The notes below the pieces were generated by a model. It ran no database searches. It had not been told where the DNA came from and worked only from the letters and a program-made list of their open reading frames with translations. This document shows positions 23,539-31,642 of a DNA stretch of 60,000 bases, one piece after another (the first letter of the stretch is position 1; each line of letters starts with the position of its first letter). The DNA is taken from NCBI RefSeq assembly GCF_030272615.1, contig NC_081412.1, forward strand, positions 40,170,791-40,230,790. Reading direction: 5' to 3'. Both the position numbers and the translations under genes were made by a program. The stretch is from Cryptomeria japonica. Lineage: Eukaryota; Streptophyta; Pinopsida; Cupressales; Cupressaceae.

Positions 23539-24999
23539 TATTGGCATGTTTGGCATAACTGATGCAGATGAAGAATGATGACTGAACAAGTAAAGGATTG
23601 TTTGTGATGACATTGTGATGAAGAGATTGAGATTGCATGACTGGATGACTTTGATCGATTATTTGTGTTGTCATTGATGGCAACTGATGTCTACTATGTT
23701 GTATTTTGTCATCTTAGTCTTTTTGATCTACCGAAAATGCCTTACTGGTATTGAGGACAATGAACAAAGAATTAGGACATTAACTAGTAAATAAGGAGAT
23801 GTTTTGATTGATTCTGGAGATTGGTGATGATTGAAGTGTTGAGGTTTGGAATATGAGTTTGTATCATTGTAATATGTATCTTACTAGAACCGCATCATGT
23901 TTTGGTTACTGGAAGTCATGTTTATGATTTTTATGATATTTTTGCTAGGGTTTAAGGACTGGTAAAAAATTCTCTTAACCAGTAATGATTTTTGGTTTGG
24001 CGGTGATCTACATCAAGTTCAAATGATTGGTGATGATGTGGCATAACCCATGTGAGGTGTTTGAATTATGTTTTGCCACAATCAAGATCGAATTTATTGG
24101 GAATGTGCAAAGTTCTTAGTGGAATGAGCTAAGGATTTGACTTTGTATCAGATCGAGTTGTTGTGATGAGTTACAATCACTCAATGGTTGATATTGATTT
24201 GTAATTAATTGTAATGATCCATATGATGATCTGTAATGAATTGTAAAGATCTATGATGATCTATGATGTAAGTCTTAGGTGTTTGTAACCGACAAAGTTA
24301 TAAAGGTTATTTAGGTTGGTACAGTTGATTTTTGTTGTGTCAGTGGTCTTGAGAAGTGTGTGAAGCCAAACTAGAGTGTGAGAGATCTACCAGAATGTTG
24401 CAGATTTGGAGTAGAATTGGATCTGATCAAGCAAGTAGCTAAGTTCTATACCCAGATCATTCACCATTGTTCTCTAATAATTATAGTAGCTAAAATCCCT
24501 TAACCAGGTAGGTCCTAATAGGCCTTACATTGTAAATCCCTTAACCAGGTAGCTCAACATCTGAGTGTTAAATCCTATTGTGAGGTTGATCCTAATAGGT
24601 CATAGCTCCTAACAGGGCTCATTATCTGAATCCCTTAACTAGGTGACTCCTAATAGGGCATCATTGTAAGCTTCTAACTAGGCTTGGCTCCTAATAGAGT
24701 GCATTCTAAAAGAGTGCAAAATATTTGTGGGTACCAATTCCCATCGTGTTTTGTCCCTATTTGGGTTTCTACATAAAAAAACATGATGTTCATATGTTGA
24801 ATATTTAAAGTGATATTATATTTTATTTTTAGTTAATTCATGGTAAATGAACACTTAATGTGCAGAATGATAAATAAGTTTATCAGATGATTATCAGTAT
24901 TGGTAAAGAGTTTATTACTGCTTTATGATTGATTTGGTGAAGTTTTATAAGGTTGAGTTTTAAGTTTGAAATTCTTGTTAGTATCCTCTAAGATTAACA
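23539..24999 (+). mobile_element. E6: solo LTR of a copia element
   Basis: 1461 bp, TATTGGCATGTTTGGC (TG start mutated to TA) to AGATTAACA, flanked by perfect 5-bp GATAT duplications. No PBS, PPT or internal region is present, so unequal recombination between two LTRs probably removed the rest. It contains degenerate repeats (AATCCCTTAACCAGGTAG type) at 24484-24700. The U5-side signature GTGGGTACCAATTCCCAT plus TTTGTCCCTATTTGGG lies at about 24728-24765. Confidence 0.9.
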
Positions 25000-25546
25000 G
25001 ATATTTAGATATCTAAAGGGGACTGTAGATTATGGTTTATGGTATCCAAATAATGATGATTTCATGTTGTGTGCCTACACGGATGCAAATTGGGCTAGTG
25101 ATGTTGATGACTGGAAGAGTACTACCGATGGATCATTCTTTTTGGGAAAGAAGTTGGTTTCTTGGACAAGTAAGAAACAAGATGGATTATCCTTATCTAC
25201 TACTGAAGCTGAGTACATTATTGCGGCTAGTAATTGTACTCAGATAGTTTGGATGAAGCAAATATTGAAAGATATCAAAGTTATTCATGATGAGCCTACT
25301 CTCATTTATCGTGATAATTCTAGCGCTATAAGCATGTCAAAGAATCCATTGCAACATTCAAAGACTAAGAATATATCAATCAAATAAAATTACTTGAGAG
25401 AGCAAGTCAATGAAGAGAAGGTGAAGCTAGAATATGTATCTACAAAGGAACAAATTATTGATATTTTCACTATGCCTTTTCCTGTAGATACATTTATCTA
25501 CTTGAGAGACAAGCCAGGGGTATCCACCCCTCCTGATGAGAACTAG
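25000..25546 (+). pseudogene. E5 RNase H and pol C-terminus
   Basis: Resumes the RT frame after E6: RYLKGTVDYGLWYPNNDD, the RNase H segment CAYTDANWASDVDDWKST with its Asp, LVSWTSKKQDGLSLSTTEAE, then YRDNSSAISMSKNP. A TAA at 25385-25387 replaces a Tyr. The C-terminus reads REQVNEEKVKLEYVST then RDKPGVSTPPDEN with TAG at 25544-25546. This last part matches the copia IADIFTKPL-type tail. Confidence 0.9.
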
Positions 25547-25870
25547 ATGAATTGAGTTGCATCAGTTTGGTGGATTTTAGAGCCTTGTTCTTTTATCTAG
25601 ATTGGTGTGTTGGTGTTGCTCCTCTACTAGAGTAGTGTGTTGATTTGGTTATATAACCCAGGGGGAGAGAGATTCATGTTTTTATTTTGGGAGAGAGATT
25701 GGTTTTCTATTTTGAATATCTTTGGCATTTCTGTCAAAGGGGGGGAGAGATCATGTGAAAAACTGCATCATCTACCTTGATCTTAGGATGAATTTGCTAG
25801 TGAGATCTTCTTTCTTTTCATTGATTGTTTTTCACATTCATATGTTGCCATCAATGCCAAAGGGGGAGAT
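25547..25870 (+). other. E5 3' UTR with three purine tracts
   Basis: Noncoding. AGGGGGAGAGAG occurs at 25660-25671, CAAAGGGGGGGAGAGA at 25735-25750 and the LTR-proximal CAAAGGGGGAGAT at 25858-25870. The last is the functional polypurine tract. Confidence 0.75.
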
Positions 25871-27117
25871 TATTAGATTTGGTTGATCATTTCTGCTTCT
25901 AGGATATGTTGTTATCATTGATGTCAACATATTCATGTGGTTTATTCTGGTGAGTTTGGGAAGATCCTCTAATCTAGTTTTCTAGTTTGGTTATGTTGAT
26001 CACTATTTTGTAGAATCTAGTATATTCGAATGTGATCAGATCTTGTGTTGAGGTTTTGGGATATTATTTGGGATGATCTTGTATATCTTCATTTCATATG
26101 GTTCATGATTTGGTGCCATGCAAGTTATATTTCTTTGTGGCAGTTGCTGATTGGTTGTGTTCTTGAGTTTTCTAATTTTGATCGATGAAGATTTGATAAG
26201 CGGTGTTGGTGTAGTTATTGGTGATTATTCTAACATACTTGTTGGTGTTTCCTAGTAATGTCCTATTTTTTAGTGATCTGCATTGATCATTGTGTGAGTT
26301 TTTGGTGGTTTTTGTCAAATGGTATTGATTTTCATGTTATGTGGTATTTATGATGGTGTAGTGTGTTCTAGTTTATCTTGGCATGATTTTTGGTGGATGA
26401 GATCATTTGAGAATTTGAATTAGGTCCATGCTATGTAATGTAACTCATAATATTGGTTCGGTGGTTTATCTTTGTATCGTGTAATGTACTTTTTGTAATT
26501 CTTAGTTGAGGGTTGAGGGTTTAGCCGACCTTGTTATCAAGGTAGGTGATTTGTATATATAGGTGAGATACTTATGTAATTTAGGTGTTAGTATTGTGTC
26601 TGCATTATCAAAGAGAGGTGAATGTGAGAAAAAGATATTTATCATTCAGTGAAGTGTTGATGTGAGATTGGTGTTGTAGAGTAGATAACTATGCTTAACC
26701 AGAATTGTCATCAGGCATTTGTAGATGATATCATTGTAGATCAGTTCTTCTAGATTATAGTCTGAGTCATATTATAAGTCAATGAGACTTCCTTGAGGGT
26801 TGTAGCCTTTCGGGAAAATATCTTTTGAGCAGTGAGCTCTAGGCAGTGTGTCTGAATGCATGTGCATTCCCCATTGTAATATTTTCACATACTATTGTAG
26901 AGTATCATCTTACTGTGGGTAGGTTCCCACCATGGTTTTTCCCTTAACCAGGTTTTCTACATCAAAAATCTTGGTGTTGTGTGTTGTGTTGTTAATTTTC
27001 TTATCTATTCATTGCTATAGTTTATCAATTTTATTTTGGAGTTTAATTTTCAGATCCGGTGAAGACTGATTCATGCCCTCCTCTCCTCTTAGTCTTTCCT
27101 CTTAATTTATACTAACA
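25871..27117 (+). repeat. E5 3' LTR
   Basis: 1247 bp, from TATTAGATTTGG (TG to TA) to TATACTAACA. A TATA-like GTATATATAGG is at about 26551. The U5-side hairpin GTGGGTAGGTTCCCAC followed by CATGGTTTTTCCC is at 26916-26943, and TTCATGCCCTCCTCTCC precedes the end as in the other copia LTRs here. The partner 5' LTR is outside the window. Confidence 0.8.
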
Positions 27118-27338
27118 CTTAATTCTTTCCAAAACTTAAAAGATATATTAGTAAAATGACACTCCATCCTTTCTCTTCAATAAGTACAATTTGTACCATC
27201 AAACTTTGGAGACTTGAGTGTATATTCTTGTATCATCCTAGATCTTCCACAAGAAATTAAGGTTTGAAAGAGGAACCTTGATTTGATACCAATTGTTGAA
27301 CACCACATGATTAAGAGGGGGGTGAATTAGTTTGGACC
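27118..27338 (-). mobile_element. E7: minus-strand copia fragment (gag start, PBS, LTR edge)
   Basis: Read on the minus strand there is a 45-bp LTR edge (27294-27338, ending GTGTTCAACA). A PBS (TTGGTATCAAATCAAGG) follows, then a copia gag start: MIQEYTLKSPKFDGTN, CTY, a TGA where the family has Trp, and RERMECHF. E5 interrupts gag at 27117 and E8 interrupts the LTR at 27339. The remainder of E7 should lie beyond both, outside this window. Confidence 0.75.
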
Positions 27339-28590
27339 TGTAATGGTGGGAAAATGGTGAATGATAGATCAAGAAGGAAACTACCCTTTCCCTCAAAGAG
27401 AGATGAGATCTTCACTATCATTTACCATTCAAGCAATTTTCACTATTGGTACATTAGAAAGAGGAGAGGATAATTCACTATATTCAATCTCTCCACATGA
27501 AGAGGGTAGATTGAATTCTGAATGAATTGGGAACGCTAAGTTGATCCCATCTTCCTTGTTTGAAATGGAGAGAAATTGATTCAATTATGTAGTGAAAAAG
27601 TGACAAAGAACTGACTATAACTTGAGATTAGAATATGGGATGAAGCTCTGCACCTGGATTTGGTAGTAAAATGTTGAGATGAAGTCAACCTATGAATTTG
27701 AGGAAAAGTTGTCAGGACCGTGGTGGGAATGTACACGGTCCTTTGAAAAATCCAAGAAACGAAAAGGGTTTTTTCACCTCTCCAAATGAAGCCCGAATTT
27801 GAAAGTATAGTTGTGCATCTGGAACGTACACATAGAAAAGAGAGGGAAATGGGTTGGGATTGGGGGTTTGACTTTAGGTCAAACCCAAGTTTTGGAATTA
27901 ACCAAGTAATGAAAGAAAGTACTTGCAAGTAGATGTAAATGAAAGACTGAATTGTAAATGACCTCAAGGGAGGTTATGATAGCAATGTTGATACAATTGC
28001 TTGTGTGGAATTGAATGTTGAAATCAATCTCTGCTTCAATGTTTGAATCCTTGACTTGAATGCAACACCTAGCCTTGAAGAGAGATTTGAAAATGCTCAA
28101 TGCTGGAAAAGAATTCTTGAATTCTTGATCACTTGTGCAACTTGAATCTCTCCAACTTTGACTTATCCAACTTAATGAATTTCCACTTATGCAAATGAGA
28201 GCATGGATGCCCCTTAAATACATGTTACTAGATTTGAATTTTTGTCATGGGCCAACATCGGGGGAGTTTACCACCTGAGGCACAAACAAAAATGTAACCA
28301 TAGGAAGGGTCCTGCACTAAAATAGGGCAAGGACAAGGGCGCCAAGCCCCTGCCCTGGGAGGAAAAGGGAACCATGCCCCTATCCAAGGGAGGACAGTGA
28401 CACCACAGCCCTATCCTACCCCTTTTTCTAGAGCACAGTGTGGACAGGCTGATGCAGAGGCCAAGGAAGAAGCTATTTTTGCAAGCTGAGCAATCTTCAA
28501 TCTCCGATCAGGCTAGAGGATTCGATCTCGCATGCATGAGGACCCTAATGCAGTAAAAAAATGGTAGGGTCATAATTTTATGACACTACA
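27339..28590 (-). repeat. E8 3' LTR
   Basis: 1252 bp. On the minus strand it starts TGTAGTGTCATAAAATTATG and ends CCATTTTCCCACCATTACA. It is homologous to the E11 LTRs in reverse: GTGACAAAG, then GGATGAAGCT and TAAAATGTTGAGATG match the E11 LTR around 51600-51690. A GC-rich block with GGGCGCCAAGCCCCTGCCC lies at 28340-28440. Left flank GGACC (27334-27338) is the candidate target duplication. Confidence 0.85.
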
Positions 28591-29365
28591 CTTAGCCCCC
28601 ACTTTAGTGGGAGTATAAGCATATGCCAATATTGTTGGTAAAGTACAAGGAAACAAGATTGAAAGACTTTTACCAAATTAAGGAGGCAAGATGCGGCAAG
28701 CCCCCAGTGGACTTAGGATCTTATGACTTTGATTGACAAAGTAAAAGGGAATATTGACAAGAGGAGAACCATGACTGCAAGTAGTAAAGTTCGCTTCACT
28801 ATGAGTCATGAAAGCAAGGATAAAAAATATTACAAAGAAAAACAAAGTTCACTAAGTAATTATAAGTATCACAAGAAGGAAACTATGAGTGGAGTGTATA
28901 CCCCCATATTAAAGAGATCGCACATGCCTTATCAGGGGCGATTTATTTAATGTAGGATACACCCAAGAAAGAGAGAAGGAGGGAGCATGTTATCGCAAGG
29001 ATTTATCCCCCAATAAAGGTATAAACCCAAGGATAATAAACATAAAATGCGAGGTAGTGTCGCTTTCCTCGGGGTCAGTGTGTTATTTGATAACTCATGT
29101 ATATCATGTATGTATATGCATATAATAATCTTCATTCCCCAAAGAAGGACACTACCTTAGAATAAAGGGAAGAGAGGATGTCTTTTGAGTCAACATGAAA
29201 GAGACCAAGAGAAGATCTCAATACTTTGTATCATCCCTAAGGAGACAATAAGGGAAAAATAGAAGAATAGGGATACATATAGAAGAATGGTCACAAAAGG
29301 GAAAGAAATGAGAGATAGAAAGATCTGTAGTACTAATATTGCTAATCTATCATGACATCCACCTC
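28591..29365 (-). other. E8 3' UTR with polypurine tract
   Basis: No ORF of note. The PPT on the minus strand is CTAAAGTGGGGGCTAAG at 28591-28607. Other G-rich boxes are at about 28700 and 29005. The whole stretch can be followed in the E11 3' UTR: TTGAGATCT with CATGTTGACTCAAAAGACA, and GGGGGATAAATCCTTG on this copy's sense strand. It is therefore a conserved noncoding part of the family. Confidence 0.7.
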
Positions 29366-30506
29366 TCAATCTTGCTGATCACTATTTCTGGAAGGCGAGA
29401 AAAATGCCAGAGGAGTGACATCGAGAACAATAGATGGAGCTATCACAAGATCCAAACAAGGACTATGCTCATGTTGTAAGTCACTTTGTTCGATTCTAGG
29501 AGCTAGGATTAGGGTTTGTGAAAACTCATCCAATAAATTCTTGTCCACATCAACATACTCATACTCACTGTCAGAAGCATTAGGAGTTGTATTTCCATTA
29601 TGAATAATATTTTCACCCCTTCCTTCATCAAAGTTTAGAGAAAGAGGAGAAAGAACACGAATAGAAGTAAAACCATCACATGTTTTATGCAAATTATGAT
29701 TTGGAGATGTAGGTTAAATATCTTTCTTAGGAGAAAAGGGAATCATGTCAACTATTGGAGTCTGAGGAGATTGAGTATTTTGAGGGATAGCTTCACGAGC
29801 TTGAAAATAGCATCTTTGTCGATGTTCTCTCACACAATGATTCCATCAAGTCTTAGTGGAAGGCTAAGGAAGAGGAGGAATACTTGAAAAAGTAGGAATG
29901 TTTCTCTCCTTGATAGTGGAAGGTTTAGGTTGAGGTATTTTTGGCTGAACAATAGGAGAAGCATGCCTCTTCTCTCGATAAGAGGAAGGAGGTGGAACTA
30001 CACCATAGAAAGGAGGAATATTAGGTGTAGGAAGGAGACCAGATCCATCATGAGGAGGAGGTATAGGTCTAACCTTAGGAAGAATATTGTTGCTCTCCTT
30101 AAGAGAAGGTAAAGTCACATCCATTGGAATAGGTTGATGATCTTCCTTAGGAGGGAGATTAGTTTGATCCGTGAGGGGAAGAACCTCATCTTTAAGAATA
30201 ATAGGGATGTCAAGTGTTGGGGATCTAGGTTGACTTAAGGATAATATCATATCGCTCTTCCATTTTTGATAAGATTGAAAAAGATCATCACTCCTTAATG
30301 GAAGAGATTGAAATTGTTTAGGCCAAAACAGATCAATAGGAACACCAGGGCTTCTTTCAGATGGACAAAATAAGCTACAATTCATAGTTATGATTTCTCC
30401 ATTATGAGGAAATTTAAGACACTTGTGGATAGGAGAAGAAATATCCTTCATGGAAGATAGCCATGGATAGCCCAACTTCACACAGAATTGCTCAGAAGAA
30501 GGTATG
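29366..30506 (-). pseudogene. E8 Gag/protease polyprotein, C-terminal part
   Basis: Continues the protease-like domain with KLGYPWLSSMKDISSPIHKC. It then runs through a linker rich in Pro and Ser (PIDLFWPKQFQSLPLRSDDL, LLPTPNIPPFYGVVPPPSS) and an acidic tail (DSEYEYVDVDKNLLDEF, EHSPCLDLVIAPS) ending at 29366. A stop at 29864-29866 and others interrupt it. It aligns end to end with the E11 polyprotein but with many substitutions, so E8 and E11 are different subfamilies. E9 cuts it at 30511. Confidence 0.8.
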
Positions 30507-30511
30507 ATAAC
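30507..30511. other. E9 left target-site duplication ATAAC
   Basis: ATAAC at 30507-30511 is repeated exactly at 43856-43860, flanking the two E9 LTRs. Confidence 0.97.
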
Positions 30512-31298
30512 TGTTTATGGTGAAAATGGATAACAATAAACAACAATATTGAAAGGCTAAATGAATTCAACCACCAAACCCTAGCCTAACAATGAACAAA
30601 GATCCACCGTAACATATGAAGATTACCTAAGACAATGCAAAATAACTCAAAATCACAAAGATTATACCATCACATGTCCAATAGGGTTTTGATCTCCATT
30701 CTTCCTATCTCCATTGATCTTGCTTAATATATTTGCTCTCAGATTTTTGTATGCACAAGAGCTCAACAAAGAACGGAATGTGGTTGCAAGTAGGATCGTA
30801 GTGTAGCCAAGTACTCCAAAATCAGTCATTAGTCATTAGGAATTAGGGTCTGACAATGAAGAAAGCATCTCCTTAAATAGAAGACACAATAAGAAATGGA
30901 GGGTTAAGATTGAGAGGTGTAAAAAGAGAGGTCGGCTAGGATTAGAGGGTAGGTAAAAGAAATACCAAAATAATGAAAGAGGTAGGTAGTGAATGAATTA
31001 AGAGATGAATGACATGTGTCATGTGTAGAAAAAGCTAATGAATTAATTAAATAAATAAAGATTTATTTAATTAATAGAAGAAGTAGGATAATTAAATAAA
31101 TAAAATATTTATTTAATTTAGGAAAGGGATAATTTAAATAAATAAATGTATTTATTTAAATGAGAAATAAGGCTAGAAGAGGATAAATGAATTAATTAAA
31201 TAAATAAAAATTTATTTAATTAATAGAAGAATTAGGCTTAGATAATTAAATAAATAAAATATTTATTTAATTAGACTGGACAATTTTAGGTGTCTACA
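30512..31298 (-). repeat. E9 3' LTR
   Basis: 787 bp; on the minus strand it starts TGTAGACACCTAAAATTG and ends TTTTCACCATAAACA. It differs from 43069-43855 only at 30841 (A, other copy C) and 31013 (A, other copy G). Five AT-rich palindromes lie at 31037-31275. Confidence 0.97.
31037..31275. repeat. Array of five AT-rich palindromes in the E9 LTR
   Basis: Units of the form TTAATTAAATAAAT / ATTTATTTAATTAA with 2-4 bp between arms, spaced by about 15-20 bp. One unit uses ATTTAAATAAATA / TATTTATTTAAAT instead, so both arms changed together. The array repeats in the other LTR at 43600-43835. In the element's own orientation it lies near the start of U3. Confidence 0.8.
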
Positions 31299-31315
31299 TT
31301 TTGCCCCTCTTTGAG
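31299..31315 (-). promoter_or_regulatory. E9 polypurine tract
   Basis: Minus strand CTCAAAGAGGGGCAAAA immediately before the LTR start TGTAGAC. It resembles the E11 tract AAAGTGGGGGCTAAA before TGTAGCG. Confidence 0.85.
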
Positions 31316-31544
31316 ACAATGCGGCTTGTCGCGTTGTTTCAAAGAAGATAAGATGAACTGATACAGAGTTGCCCCAAGATGGGAATTATATGCCCCCTCG
31401 AGAGATTGGATGAAAATGTCTGAAAAGATTGCAGACAATCTCTCGATAAGAAAGAAAGGCTAGAATGGGTTAAGCGAATAGAGTGACAAAGTCACGGGAT
31501 GAAGAATACTGACTTGGGAAATGAGGGCGAGGGCTAGGGTAGGC

Positions 31545-31550
31545 TATAAG
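31545..31550 (+). promoter_or_regulatory. Possible TATA box for the PMD gene
   Basis: TATAAG within GGCTATAAGATAG, 98 bases upstream of the first ATG (31643) on the plus strand. Position and sequence suit a core promoter, but nothing else supports it. The LTR at 30512-31298 could also drive antisense transcription. Confidence 0.35.
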
Positions 31551-31642
31551 ATAGACCACGGGCAAAAGACATCCTCATTGTCATCCACACCCTTAGAAGA
31601 TCAAAGTGCAGAGTGAGAAAAGAGCAGCAGCAGTCAGCAGCG

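Larger units (their letters stand above)
21593..27117 (+). mobile_element. E5: Ty1/copia element, 5' part missing, interrupted by solo LTR E6
   Basis: Plus-strand copia pol from mid-integrase to RNase H (21593-25546), 3' UTR and a 3' LTR (25871-27117). Its start is where the E3 LTR ends, so E3 inserted into it; the missing LTR, gag and protease should lie beyond E3 and E2, left of the window. A 1461-bp solo LTR splits the RT/RNase H frame at 23539-24999. On the right it abuts the minus-strand gag of E7. Confidence 0.85.
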
